Positions 1 to 11,697 of a DNA stretch of 64,000 nucleotides are shown piece by piece. The first letter of the stretch is position 1; each line of letters begins with the position of its first letter. Origin of the DNA: Tricholoma matsutake. Taxonomy: Eukaryota > Basidiomycota > Agaricomycetes > Agaricales > Tricholomataceae. Position numbers and translations under genes: made by a program. The notes under the pieces are model-generated. The model worked only from the letters and a program-made list of their open reading frames with translations, did no database searches and was not told the origin of the DNA. The stretch spans positions 7,936,001 through 8,000,000 of the forward strand of contig AP026550.1 of assembly GCA_026075535.2 (NCBI GenBank), written 5' to 3'.

Positions 1-564
1 GACATCAAACATGCTTGCAAGGCCCCTCCTGCAGCCCTCATTGTTGCACCTGCTAGCATTACTGAGGGTGACACTCTGCCCCCTCCTACTCTGCCTGTGG
101 TACCCTAGTATCCTCCTTGGGCATATGGTTATCCTCTGCCGCCTCCACCTGGCTTTCCTCATGCACCCATCTATCCTCATGCACAAGGTTACCATCCCTC
201 TCATGGCTACTCATATCCATGTGAACCTAATCCATATGCATGACTCTCAGACCAACAGCACCCTGCCTATCCCACCAGAAATCCTTCTCAGCCATTCTCG
301 CCTGTTCCATCACCAGGTGTTGCTATTCATCTCCAAGTCCCCCTCGAAGTATTTTGTGCTCGATATGATATCCCTGACTCGGATAAGGAAAAGCTGGCAA
401 AGCTTGAGTACTGGCCAGGTGATAACATCGTCATGAGGTTGGAGGAGAAATACTGGGAGCATGAGGGTTTCACTGTATTGAGATGGAAGGGGTTTCTTGC
501 TGCCCACAAGCGGTTCATGAAGGAGGTGCAAAATGGAACTTGGGCTACCACCAACGATACATGA
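1..564 (+). pseudogene. Pro/Tyr-rich protein gene with conserved C-terminal domain, decayed, 5' end outside window
   Basis: Reading frame 1 is coding-like from the first base to a TGA at 562-564 but holds two in-frame stops, TAG at 106-108 and TGA at 241-243. The first half is rich in Pro, Tyr and Gly (PPWAYGYPLPPPPGFPHAP). The last 70 or so codons form a compact domain beginning IPDSDKEKLAKLEYWPGD and containing FTVLRWKGFLAAHKRFMKEV. I know this kind of tail from hypothetical proteins that are numerous in Agaricomycete genomes, often near transposons. No catalytic motif is visible and no function can be given. The long open frame at 11-436 on the same strand is out of register with the domain and is a shadow. 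Confidence 0.5.
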
Positions 565-734
565 GATCACGGATTGTATGTTTTTTATACATGCTCAAGA
601 TACTCTGCTTTGGACTTGTCATATCTTTTCACTATACATTGCTCATGCATCACTTCAGGTTTTTTCTCAGTTGTGTCATTGCTGTTAGATATCACAAATG
701 GACTTTATAACCACATGGCATGTATGGACTCATA

Positions 735-1990
735 GATGCAATTACAATGTTTGTTCACTGAATGTAGCCCGAATTGGTGAACCATGCCTTACACATCTCT
801 GCCATGATACAACTGCACACTTGAGTGTGGCATAACACATCACCGTGTCGACGAAGATATGCCTTTACTGTATGAAGGTGAGATGATTACAGCTAGCTGC
901 GAGACATAGAAGGCTCACATGTGCTGAATGACTTTTCAATCAGATTTAGATCAGGTGAATACACAGGCAAATAAAGAATCAGACAGCCTATGAATGTGAA
1001 TGGGACCGTTGAGTTTGTGCATCAAATAAGGTGGATAAACCTGACCTGCACTCTTTACTAGTTGAACAAGAGCATCATTATGATGTATTTGGCAGTTGTC
1101 GAGCACCAGGATAGATCGTTCTACAGGAAAGGGTTGCATTTCTGGAAGCTAGCAATGATTGAGCCAGATGTAGGAACTCATACGCAATATGAAAACATAC
1201 TACTTCCTCTTGAATGAAGTCATAGAATTCCAGTGAATCAAACGAGCCAGGAACAACTCGAGTGGCAAGGTAGCCATCGCAAGTCATAGCAGCCAGAAGG
1301 GAGTAACGATCACCACGCACAAAGACATCCTTGAGTTCGGCTCGTTGTCCAGCAGGAGCTAGGCCATATCGGCGTGCATATCTGTATTCATTCTTGCTGG
1401 TTTCGTCAAGACAGATGAATTCTGAGCCATCACCAGACAAGCGAGGGTCCTGCTGCACCTCCCTCCACTGCGCTCGCAACTCTTCATCTCGTTCAAGGGC
1501 AATTTTGTGGAGCATCTTTCGAGTTAGTCCAGACTTCTTGAGATTCTCATGGAGCGCCGAGACAGAAATGATGATGTCGTGATTTATCGCAAGCCAGAGA
1601 ACCAGCTCGTCAAGATAGAGATCAGATTCTTGCTCATAGATAGTGTGGACTGCCGTGAGAACAGCTCTAGTAAGACGCCGAGTAAATCCATAAGGTGCAA
1701 AATGAGGTCGGTTCACTGATCCGTGTTCTTCAAATATGGCTCTCCAGCGGTAGATGCTCGAGCGGGAGATAAGCAACGTGTCTATAATGGCCTCCAGCTC
1801 CCATCCTCGATCCCAGAGGCTGAGAGCACATTCCTTCAGAACCTTGCTGATTCTATGGTTGACCATTGTTGTACTGTTGCCTAGGAAGGAAGCGGGATGA
1901 TGGGACAGTCCGACAAGTAGGAATCTCAAAATAACCTTTCCAAAAAAAATTACATAATGTCATTACATTCCGAAAGCGCTGTAATTGCGC
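735..1990 (-). mobile_element. Candidate Tc1/mariner element around the transposase
   Basis: The sequences at 735-750 and 1975-1990 are imperfect inverted repeats sharing GCAATTACA, and the mismatches around that core are transitions. The left copy is preceded by TA, the right copy is not followed by TA. The size of about 1.25 kb fits a minimal Tc1-like element. The boundary is tentative because the repeat is short and half-decayed. Confidence 0.3.
755..1866 (-). CDS. Tc1/mariner-type DDE transposase, four exons, DD34E
   Basis: Cut-and-paste transposase of the IS630/Tc1/mariner superfamily. Exons 1866-1201, 1148-1046, 987-919 and 867-755 join into 316 codons plus TGA; the introns are 52, 58 and 51 nt with GT..AG ends (first donor GTATGT). 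The N-terminal 50 residues form a helix-turn-helix DNA-binding region (WDRGWELEAIIDTLLISRSS, then IYRWRAIFEEHG). The catalytic residues are Asp154 in FICLDETSKNE, Asp239 in LVLDNCQIHHND and Glu274 in YSPDLNLIEKSF. Asp239 and Glu274 are separated by exactly 34 residues, the Tc1 signature, which supports the intron calls. The tail MAEMCKAWFTNSGY is usual for the family. I chose the ATG at 1866 because family members begin just before RISKVLKE; an upstream ATG at 1929 is in frame. The gene looks intact, so the element could be a source of transposase. Confidence 0.85.
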
Positions 1991-2082
1991 TTGCAAGCAC
2001 CAGCGAACAACCCCTGGACAAACGCGAAGAAGATGAAAAATAAGCGGGGGAATATGAGCCAACGTGCTGTATCTCGCAACAA

Positions 2083-3040
2083 GTGAGGAAGGCAGAACTT
2101 GAGGAAGGTTTCTGGTCTCGCTGGTGCGCACATACTTGCTATTATTCCATACCACGAAGGATATGTCACCGAAACACGACCTCCGACTCAGGGTACGCCT
2201 TCTCTCTCTGTTCTCCCTACCTGAACTGTGTCCGTAGTTCCCGTCTATCAGGAAAACGCGGAGTCACAAATAACCTCTCGTCCAAGTCACTCCTGCTTCG
2301 TTCGGAACTCGTTCCAACTCATTGCACCAAGCGCAACAGGCCATTCTCTTCGACTTGTCCCAATCACGACCACTACAAAACACAGCAGAATGCTACTAAA
2401 GCCCAAATCAAGGTTCGATCATCCTAGACAAGCGAACTTGCCACTGACTTTCTGTATTACAGTCCCATTTCTATCAGGTGCCTACGAATACCCAACCAAG
2501 CAATAAGCATATCCCCTCTTCTTTCGTATCAGTAACTCAGCAAAAAGCACCACCCCGACGTCTCAGTCGATTCCCGCTCAAAGGAAATTTTCAGCGCTAT
2601 GCGCGAGGCGTACGCCATCCTGAGTAACGATCGAGAACGGTACATTTTTATGCTTTTTGTCATGCACTGACCTCGCTTTATTCTCCAGCCGTGCATACGA
2701 CCGCACTCTCACTTCGCACATCATCTTCAGGCCATACATACCATCTATGTGCACCCCCAACCCGATCTGGTCCGCGCTCCAGCGCAACCTATACTTGGGA
2801 ATATTCTTCTAACACTCGCAGATCCCAAGAAAACGCTGAATCGTCCGCCTACAATCATCATCATCCTGGGCCCCAAACAACACAAGCAATCGCAAAGCCA
2901 ACCCGCCACACCTCAGCTTTCGGGGAACCCCGCGCCGGAAAGCGGAGGAGGAGGAACGTGCTATGCGTGTGCAGAACGACAAGCGTGCGCTGCAGCTCAT
3001 AGGTCTCCTTGCTGTTTCGATGGGCGTATTCGGTGGGTGA
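2083..3040 (+). pseudogene. J-domain (DnaJ/Hsp40-type) protein gene, decayed
   Basis: Pieces of a J-domain co-chaperone appear in order on the plus strand. The segment ending at 2412 reads RPFSSTCPNHDHYKTQQ then NATKAQIK, like a mitochondrial leader followed by J-domain helix I. The segment 2541-2639 reads [20 protein letters not shown] then [13 protein letters not shown], with the diagnostic HPD motif at 2551-2559. A clean 49-nt intron (2640-2688) joins it to RRAYDRTL. Downstream, RSSATYTWEY lies in another frame (near 2770-2800), and EEEERAMRVQNDKRALQLI followed by GLLAVSMGVFGG lies in a third stretch ending at TGA 3038-3040. The shifts between these blocks, and a junction before KKHHPD that I could not resolve, indicate a broken gene. 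Hsp40 proteins stimulate Hsp70 ATPase through HPD. Similar C-terminal tails occur in fungal mitochondrial J-proteins (from memory of the family). Confidence 0.6.
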
Positions 3041-4326
3041 GGGCTGCACACCGTCCGTATGTTTACCTGACAAGAAGGTTGACGGCACGGTACGGGCACT
3101 AGATGTCAAGGAGTGCCTAGGAGATGATTACACTACGCCATAGTGTCCTGAACATGTAATTTGAAGTGAAAGTTGGTATGCCTCCCACGAGAGGTTGGGA
3201 TCATAATTTATCCTATACCATTTAACTAATACCCTTCGTGTTTGCGTAAGGGGACTTAGACTCGAGGACTACGATAAGAAAATTAACATTGCCAGGCTTT
3301 AATATTTACACGACTACTAAATAACTGGGCCCCTCCCGCTTCGTGAGCAAAAGAGGCCCGAGCCTAATCGAAAAGGAGTGAAAAGCGTTGGGGCACCATC
3401 GTCCCCGCGATACCCCGCCGTTCGTTGTCACCAGCCCGGCCAGTCGCACTTCCCTATCCACTGCTGCAAGCGACTGACGGTGGTGTGGTTGCTCTGTCAT
3501 CCTTGGTACATCGTCGGTGGTCACAGTACCTCTGGGTCCTCGTGCCGACCCAGACCACGATCAGGGGTGGTCAGCGGTGGATGGAGTCGTGGAGTTCTCC
3601 TGGCCTTGTCCTTATGGGGGCCATGAGCATCCTCTTATCCGCCCTGCGAGCAATTGCTCGCAGCGGTGGTGCTGGGTGAAGAGGTTAGCAGCAGTTGCAT
3701 GGTGTAAGTGGCTCGTACCTCGCGGACTGCACAGGCCTCCTAACATTCTGCTGCTGCGGGATTTCTGCGCCCCCTTAGAATCCTTCTTGATGTACTCACG
3801 AGGTGTAATAGGCGTTGGCAGGGCATCGTGGGTGTGAAATAGATCATAACCTATAAAATCAGAAAAAGACGTTGTAGATAGTTAAGACACCGACAAAAAC
3901 CATACTTCATTACATTTTTTGAGTTCTTCCGGTTGGGCGACGTTAGTTGAGGACGAAAAACGCTTGCGATGTGGCGGACAACGTCGTTGAGTCAGGAGTA
4001 GTGCCAGTGTTGGATCGAGCAGTTTTGTTGGTATTCTCACGGGTGTACGCCGTACATGCCGTTTGACGGCCGTGACTATACAGCTAAGACGGCTTCAGAC
4101 CGTGCCGTCCCGTCACAACTTGGGAGACCCTTGACGGTACGGGTGCCGTGTATCCGTCAATATACGGCACGGTGCGGGGTGCGGGGGTGAATTCAGAGAC
4201 CAAGATCATGCATGTTTTCAGGAAGATATGCCCTCATTATTATTCTGTGCTCAGGTTCTCTCGTTACACAAATTCAGAGGCCAAGATCATGTTGCAGGAA
4301 GAAGTCAGAGGTCGTACCCATCAGAC
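3041..4326. other. Intergenic, no gene supported
   Basis: Short overlapping ORFs occur in a GC-rich part (3370-3830) but none carries a recognisable motif. An inverted pair of about 10 bp (CCGTGCCGT near 4101, ACGGCACGG near 4165) and a direct repeat of about 30 bp (AATTCAGAGACCAAGATCAT near 4189 and a variant near 4270) are present. The 3' end of the oxidoreductase gene lies on the right edge. Confidence 0.5.
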
Positions 4327-6093
4327 TCAATCAAAGTATGTACTAACCACATCCTGTCCCGCCCGAATCGCAAACTCCACAGTCTCAAACCCATTTAATC
4401 CAGAAGCGTAATACGTGTTTTTGTGTCCCTGTAACCCATTGAACCTGGCGTAAAAGCCTTGGTCCAACTGAAGTCCATCAAAGTGTGGGAAGTAATCCCA
4501 CTGCCTGAAATCTCTGACGTCCGCATCCGTAATCGGTACGGGAGTCGCACTTGGATCCAGGGGATCTCTGTTCAGCTTCGAGATGACCTCCTTCAGCAGA
4601 CTCTTGGCTTCAGCGAGAGTCTGGTTACTCCTGTACTGACCCCAAGACCACGTAGTTGCAACATCCGATTGTGGAAAGATCCGAAGAAAGGCCACAGGAT
4701 CACCTGTAGCCTTGGGCAGCCAGGGTTTATACTCCTCAAAGGTATTATTGTCCCCTAAGCCTGCAATGACCTTGTTAACTATCCCTAAAAAGTTGTCGTT
4801 AAGGAAACCAGTGAATGAGTCGCCGTATGGGGTGTTGACGCGTACGGCGCCTGACCAGTATTTGATGACGCCCACGGGGGAGAATGTTGTCGTTTCTTTT
4901 AGATCAAGATCCAAGTTTGCGGCGTTCAAGGCATGCATGACGGGAGGGAATGCAAGGACGAGCTTTTGGCAGTTCTGCGTCGACGGACCGGGCTGACTAG
5001 GATCATTATAAGACACCACTGGAAAGTCGCCGGATCGGTCTATAGATGGTGTGATTATGGCATTTGAAGAAAACAGGGAAAATGAAGTACGTACCAATCT
5101 TGGTCACGCTTGTGTTAAGATGAATAGGCCCCTTGATCTGATTGCGTGCGTAGGTTACGAAAACCTGATGGAAATCTATACATGAATGGGCATCAGAACC
5201 GAGCGCACAATGTGACCCAAAGGCTTTTACCAATTATATAACCCGTCTGTCGACCAGCGAAGAAAAGTAAAATGTCCGGTGTGAAGTATTGAAGCATATA
5301 GAGCTACCACACAACGATGTTCAAGTTATATCCAGCCAAAAACCCGCAAAAAAAAAAAACACTCACGACAGGGACTTGTGTAACGTCGCCGTAGCCATAA
5401 GGAACCATCCCCTGGAGGAAGAGCAAAAGCAAAAGCGGGTAATCATTCGCACGCAACCAATCAAAAGTCGACATCGTATACCCATCAACACCATTCTATA
5501 CCCCAAGTATCAATCAGAAAAACTTTTCAGCAGCTTTCACAAAAAGCCACCATAAGATAACCTCACCTTATACCCAACAACAGCCAACGGCGCAAACTCG
5601 GTATTCCAAAAATTTATATATCTATCGATTTCGGCTTGGAACACAGGAAGCCTGGTCAAATTCCCGTTCGTCACATTCGTTTGCTGGACGTAACCAGAAT
5701 CGGGGTCGTAACGCCAGTTCTTCCCATTATTTTCGAATGGAAATGCTTGTAAACCCGAAGCGTTAATGATAGGCAGTGTCTCGCGGTACGTCACGTTCGA
5801 GAACAAAAGTGCACCCATGGGGTGAAACAAGCCTCTTAATCATCGACTCGATTAATATCCTTCCACAGGTTATGCAGATATCTGGGCACATACAGTCCAT
5901 CATAGTAAGCTTGGCATTTCCCCCCAACCTCAGGATGCTTGTCAAAAATAACAGTCTCGTAGCCTTTAGCTTCCAGTCGATTAGCAACAGTCAACCCAGC
6001 CGGTCCAGCACCGACGATGCACACTGGGTCAGCGGCCCAAGCAAAGGTGACGGTAGATAGTACTGCGATGCAAGAGAGGATGGTACGCTTCAT
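4327..6093 (-). CDS. Secreted FAD-dependent oxidoreductase (flavin amine oxidase-like)
   Basis: Six exons (6093-5894, 5834-5567, 5495-5367, 5303-5231, 5175-5095, 5039-4327) with introns of 55-71 nt join to 487 codons plus stop, all phases consistent. Residues 1-20 are a signal peptide (hydrophobic core, cleavage probably after AWA). The mature N-terminus carries the Rossmann FAD-binding motif GAGPAG (28-33), a conserved FDKHPEVGGKC (50-60) for the second flavin contact, and FHPMGALLFSNVTYRETLPI. Downstream blocks are MSTFDWLRANDYPLLLL, VPYGYGDVTQVPV and a conserved C-terminal half with FPPVMHALNAANLDL. This is the fold of fungal NAD(P)/FAD-binding oxidoreductases related to flavin amine oxidases; the substrate cannot be read. 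A TATA-like box lies about 35 nt upstream of the ATG. No disabling change was seen. Confidence 0.85.
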
Positions 6094-6120
6094 GATTGAG
6101 GTTAGTCTCGTATACCGTGC

Positions 6121-6133
6121 TCATATATATAGC
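6121..6133 (-). promoter_or_regulatory. TATA-like box of the FAD oxidoreductase gene
   Basis: The minus strand reads GCTATATATATGA here, 28-40 nt upstream of the ATG at 6093. Position and composition suit a core promoter. Confidence 0.45.
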
Positions 6134-6455
6134 ACTGCAATCCTGACTCATGAAAACTGTCGGCATGATCCACAGGCATGGCCAATGCATGGCATCCGAC
6201 CTTGGAGGACCTTTTACGTATGTTACGGTAAGTCGGAATGGAACCTTGTTGACGTTAGCCTAGGTACATATGCTGCCAGCTTACCTAACCTTGAGTCGTT
6301 TAACTAATATAGCAGTACCAGCCAAAACAGGAAAAGTCACCAGACCGTGTTTGGCCAGCAAACACCGCAGACTCTGAGGAGCTCTTGAGCGCTCTTCGAT
6401 CGAAGAATTACTGAATGCTTCCTCGTCTCAGTAAGTACTAGGCCTGTTCACCACG

Positions 6456-6486
6456 AGTAGAAGTAGAAGTAGAAGTAGAAGTAGAA
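6456..6486. repeat. Hexanucleotide microsatellite (AGAAGT)n
   Basis: About five perfect tandem copies of a 6-bp unit lie between the oxidoreductase promoter and the next gene. Confidence 0.9.
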
Positions 6487-6842
6487 TTTGTAAGATAAGT
6501 GTGACAAAATTTCTCTGAGTGAAATTTGCATCACCTTTTGGAAAAGTGACATTACGAGAAATCGATCATGCTCGCTGTCCCTCATACTCGCTGGCGCATA
6601 CTTGATCTCGTCATTTGCCAAATCAACATCAGCCATACAAATGTGAAATCCCATCCAAAAATCCCATCTCTACGTCCGACGTTGCATTGGGTTTGGTGCT
6701 AGTGCTAATCATTTTCACTTTTGACCGGCATCTACTGCAACGGACTCGGATACCAGCTCCGAGTCCACTGTCTCCGCACGATCAGCCCCTAATTTACGAA
6801 ACCAAGAGATTCCAAGGTGGGGATGCTTCTGAAGTACGACAT

Positions 6843-7512
6843 TTAGAGCAGGCTTGATGGCAGGTCGATAGTATTAGTGCAAACACTTGTAGCAATGGTG
6901 TTGTAGTGATAAAGCCGGGCCTTGTCGTAGTACATCTCCAACTTCTGCAATCCTAGCGTTTCGAATGTTGACGGGGTGCTGGTAATGTAACCTTGTGAAA
7001 ACCTGAAGTAGAGTCATGGTAAGTTACGGGATTGGCAGCAGGACTTGTCGTATATACCTCTAACGTAGTCAACAGATCCGTGAGGGGGTGTGCACCTTCC
7101 TGGCTGCCTTCCGAAATCTTGTGCGACGTTGCGGCGATGAGGGCCATGAGGCAATCTTCGTGACAGTCGTGCGAAGTTGAGAAAGAAATCGGGTGTTGAG
7201 CTGTCTACTTGGAAAACAATATATTTCACGCCTTCTGCTTCTGCATGGAGTTTTTTGTCCATGAGAAGGTCCCGCATAAAACTCTCATCTGCATCTTCTT
7301 CCTCTAACTCACCCTCATCCTCGATATCCACTTGTCAAGTGCTTGGAGATCCTCGTCATCGTCCGGATCATAGTGGATTGGCTGGACACGTACAATGATG
7401 TCGGGATCATCGGCCTCTAGCAAGGATCTCATTACATAGGAAAATGTGTTCGGGCCGTAGCTGCGGATGCCAGAATTTGATATGTAGCCTAGTCTATTTT
7501 CTGCTCCGTATC
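6843..7512 (-). pseudogene. Acidic hypothetical protein gene, probably frameshifted
   Basis: Starting at an acceptor-like TTCAG at 7513, the minus strand is open for about 60 codons with protein-like composition (GYGAENRLGYISNSGIRSYG, later IVRVQPIHYDPDDDEDLQAL). It then continues only after a single-base frame change into VDIEDEGELEEEDADESFM and VKYIVFQVDSSTPDFFLN. Further blocks, MALIAATSHKISEGSQ and, ending at TAA 6843-6845, FSQGYITSTPSTFETLGLQK, lie in other frames separated by a probable intron. I do not recognise the family. The middle is strongly acidic. The single-base shift suggests a dead gene or a sequence error. Confidence 0.4.
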
Positions 7513-7754
7513 CTGAATATTTGTTAGCTGTGGCAGATTATACTATATATAGTGGTCGAAATAGCTGATTGCTTAGAGATATGCTAGTAGAGTTTTGTAC
7601 AAATCTAATCTAAGTAGACATACTAATATTTCTGGGAGAGGGTGCGACTGGCCGGAATCTGAAGACAAGAATCTAATGGACGATGTAAGTAATGATGCGA
7701 CTCGATGTCAAAAACTCCTTGAGGGTGCCGTATATCACGCCGGCAGGGTAAGGT

Positions 7755-7785
7755 AGGACCCCTGAAAGTTCACCCAAATGCCTGA
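7755..7785 (+). repeat. Left 31-bp terminal inverted repeat
   Basis: Exact reverse complement of 13986-14016; begins AGGACCCCTGAAAG and ends AATGCCTGA. Confidence 0.85.
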
Positions 7786-8276
7786 TCCGGTTGGTCCTAA
7801 TTTTTATCCAGACAGGTTTGGGCGGTTTTTATCCGGAACTTGCCTCAGGCATCCAGATTGCCCGGTTTTTATCGGCACCAAACCTCAGGCATCTGCTAAA
7901 ATCTCATTTTTTTCCTCTGCTGCACAGCAAATGATGCCTTAGAGCTACATATCATGAGACTGACATGGTATGTAGTACAGGTGCTGCACAGGATGCATAT
8001 AACTAAGATATTCAGTGCTTGAGCTCCTCTTCATTGTCAAGAGGTAGAGCCTTCTTTAGATGTCCAGCCAATGACATCACTGCCTTTATTATGTTAGTGC
8101 AGCCTTCCTTCGAGGTCCTAAATAGTATCCCATCCTGCTGTGAAATCTTCAATCTGTTCTCTAATATAGCTGGTGCAGAGGCAAGGGTGCAGAGACAAGC
8201 TGATGAAGGTACCAAAGAAAACATTCCTTTCCATTAGTACATAATAAGCGCCATCGTTCAATGAATTAACAGGTGT

Positions 8277-8350
8277 TACAGTCTAATGGTTACTGCTCTG
8301 CTTTGTACATCATTGTTATTACCTAGGAGGTGTTGGGTTCAATTCCTGTA
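8277..8350 (+). other. tRNA-like segment with A- and B-box motifs
   Basis: Over 74 nt, the length of a tRNA, the segment has an A-box-like GTCTAATGGTTA at the start, a good B-box match GGTTCAATTCC at 8336-8346 and complementary ends (TACAG 8277-8281, CTGTA 8346-8350). The anticodon arm is poor, so it is a tRNA-derived or tRNA-mimicking relic rather than a working tRNA. Inside a TIR element it suggests pol III promoter capture. Confidence 0.35.
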
Positions 8351-8510
8351 TGTACTTATTTTTATCCACACTCAGATGAGGCCTTCAGCTGTTTGGTCTG
8401 TTTTTATCTGCACAACTGCGTCAGGGATCTCCCCAAAATTTCTCAGTTTTTATCCGGATTGACTCAGGCATTTCTGGATTTTTGGCTGGTTTTCATTGAC
8501 ACCTGCCTCA

Positions 8511-8912
8511 TGTTAGGGTGACACCCACTATCTGCTAGCTAAGACTGTGTGGGTTCTCTCTACAAGAAGGGGGTGGGATCCGCGCTCATGATGGGGGAAT
8601 TGATGGTTTTGATGCGAGGGGTTATTAATAGATGAGTTGGTTGAGAAAGGCCTTGCATACCGAAAACATAGGTGGAATACCTAAGAGAACACAACTGGGG
8701 TCCCCTAGGCGTATATTTAGGGTTTATATACTATGTTACATATATTGTACATTGTTGTTACTGATACACTCATACATGCGCGTACATATTGATGGGTGCA
8801 AAATAAAATTCTCACGCTATCAAAGTGTAGCATCATTTGGCGTCATGTAGCGTAATTCGACATAATAAAATAAAAATGAAATTTTATAAGGTAATGGGGT
8901 GGTTTCCTAACA
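8511..8912 (-). repeat. A1 3' LTR
   Basis: 402 bp, the partner of 13582-13983. Short ORFs inside it recur in every A LTR and are not genes. Confidence 0.93.
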
Positions 8913-8922
8913 TTACCCCCTT

Positions 8923-10671
8923 TTATGCCTCGACTTCCAGGAGAGAAAATATTATGTCTGTCCCCTCTGTGAAATTTTGGTAAGGCCAGAATTTCATCCC
9001 CTCATACACCATTCTTGCAATGCGATGTGGAGCATTCGGATTATGTTTAAAGAATTGGGCGATCCTTGACGCATAGCGCAAATGCAAAAGTATTTGGGTG
9101 TGAGTAAGGTAACATTCTTATTGTCCTCCTCCACCCTCCTTTTATGATCAATACATCTGGATAATGCATCTGCTTTCCTCATTAAGCTTCCTGCTTTGTG
9201 GACCAAGGGAAAATTGAAATGTGATAGGAATAGTGCCCAACATGCTTGCTGGCAATTAAGCTTTTTAGCGGACATGAAGTATTGCAGATTTTGATGATCC
9301 ATCCAGATCTCAATCTGATGTGTACATCCCTCCAAATAATGCCTCCATGCCTCCAATGCTCATATTATCCCCAACATTTCTTTGTCATGCACATCATAAT
9401 TCCTCTCCACATCATTCAACCCTCAGGACAAATATGCACAAGGATGCCATTTGTCATCTTTGCACAGCATTGATGCATCGGATTCCACTTGCAAAGGGCA
9501 TGTGAAATCTACTGGGGCTAATATTGGTCCCTCCACAAACTTTCTCTTCAACTCCTCAAATGCTGTCCGCTGCTGCTCTCCCCACCTCCACACTACTTCT
9601 TTTTGTGTAAGGTTATGTAAGGGTGCAGCAATTTTAGAAAAATTGTGCACAAAGCGACGATAATAATTTGCAAGTCCCAAGAAGGCTTGAACCTCCTTGA
9701 CACGGGTGGGTGCAGGCCAATCTGTGATTGCCTGTACCTTGATCGGATCCATTTTGATCCCGTCAGGGCCGATCAATAATCCTAGGAACTCAATCTCGCT
9801 TGCCCCAAACACACACTTCTCTGGTTTCAAAAATAGATCATTCTCTGCTAACCTCCGTAGGACCTCCTGCACTATCGCCTCATGATTCTCTTCATCCTCC
9901 ATGAATATCAGAATGTCATCAATAAATATTATTACCACACCTTTGTCTATTACGTCCTTGAAAATGTTGTTCATCATATTTTGAAAGGTCGGGGGACTAG
10001 TAGTCATCCCAAAAAACATGACAAGTGGCTCAAAGGATCCTCGATGTGTGGCAAATGCAGCCTTCCACTCATCTCCTTTCTTTATTTGTACATTGTTGTA
10101 TCCCCATCATAAATCCAATTTTGTAAAGACCTTGGCTTTTTCCACCTTGTCAATTATTTCTGAGATCAATGGCAGGGGGTATGCATTCTTCACTGTCCAC
10201 TCATTCAGATACCTATAATCTGTACACATCCTCTTCCTTTGGTCTTTCTTTGGCACGAAGAATATTGGTGATGTCTGTGGTGATTTTGAAGGTCGTATGT
10301 ATCCTTTGCGCAATTGCTCCTTCAGGAATGCATCCACTTCTTCTTGTTCTATCAGAGATAATGGATATACCTTCGACTTCTTTGGTACAAACCCTGGCTT
10401 CATCTCGATCACATGATCCCATGGCTTCCACACTGGCATTCGCTCAGACTCCTTCTTCTGGAACACTGACAGACAGTCAAGGTGATTTCAGGTTCTATTC
10501 GTGCAGAGCGAATAAAGAATTTAGGGGTTTTCAGAAATAGTGCTTGGCAATTTCCTTGGTCACGTGATTGACAATAGTTGTACTCCTCCTTGATTTCCTT
10601 TTCTGATTTGCTCTGGGTTTCCTCAGATACTAATACATTGTAACGATTCTGGGTCACCAATGGGGAAACCT
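8923..10671 (-). pseudogene. A1 pol remnant: RT and partial RNase H
   Basis: From the 5' end (10671) downwards: a protease remnant stops after [20 protein letters not shown], then jumps to the region before RT ([15 protein letters not shown]). RT is well preserved, with [36 protein letters not shown] and the catalytic FIDDILIF. It carries a TGA at 10104-10106 where copy A2 has CGA. RNase H keeps VESDAS but lacks the next residues. After YFCICAMRQG the sequence jumps to the last codons of the polyprotein, which removes integrase and chromodomain. The polyprotein terminates at TAA 8923-8925. It cannot be autonomous. Confidence 0.85.
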
Positions 10672-11697
10672 TCACTGGGACTCTTCCACAAAATTCTTTT
10701 GCTTGCCTTCCTCCGGCTTCACTTCCTTGATTGTAGCTTCCCTAATCTTTCTTTTCTGCCTACAATTCCTAGAAATGTGTCCTAACTGCCCACAGTTAAA
10801 ACATTTAAGTGGGGCTCATCTCCCTGCTTGATCAACCTCCATTGCATCTGCTGGTGCTGCTGACTCTGTAACTATAGGTGTCACTGCCATGGCTGGTGGC
10901 TGTGCCCTTGGAGCTTGCACCTGAGGTGCCTTTCCTTTCTTGGACTTTCCTCCTGATGACTTTCCAAATTTACTACTTCTGTACATCAACTTTGACTCCG
11001 CCTGTTCCTGCCGATATTGCCAGTCAAGGCGCATTGCCCAATTATACCACTCATCCAACTTCTCTGGCATAGAAGGTAGTCAGTAGATAGACTTGAATAA
11101 AGAGGGATTTAATCCTGCTTTCAAAAACTCTACCAATGTGGCTTCTCCCATGTCCATTTGTGAAGCTTCTGCTTTGAACTGCAAAATAAATTCATCCACC
11201 ATTAGGGAACCTTGGTGCATGGTCTTTAATTTAGCATTGGCTGTCACCTTTGGATTAGGGTCTCCAAACTGTGCCTCCAATCTCTCCAGAAATTCCTTGA
11301 AGGTTGCAAATGGTTTATTTCCCATGGCAATTTGATTAATAGCCTCGTTTCTCCAGAACTGTGCTTCCCCCCCCTGAATGTATGAGAGAGCAAACATAAT
11401 CCTAGACTCAGCTGTACGAAACTCTGGCTTCCTCCCATGGATGTACAATGCTATAGAGCTGATGAAGGATTTTGTATTCTCCATGGTACCATCAAAGATT
11501 TGCGGTGGCGCGTACTTAGGTAAGCACACTTTTCCATTTCCAGATTTCTCCACCGTCTCATCCTCCTGTGACATCCACTCCACCATCTCCTCCATCTCAT
11601 CATCTCTTTCTCCTGTTGTCTCTGGCTGTACTTCCACTTGTCTGGGCTGTGATGCTGCCAACACTGACACTAATTGGGACATTTGCACTGTAAGCGC

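Noticed and set aside
2228..2506. 92-codon plus-strand ORF
   Set aside because: Out of register with the J-domain blocks; composition gives no support.
8632..8850. 72-codon ORF repeated at 13703-13921
   Set aside because: Lies inside the A-family LTR and recurs only because both LTRs are copies.
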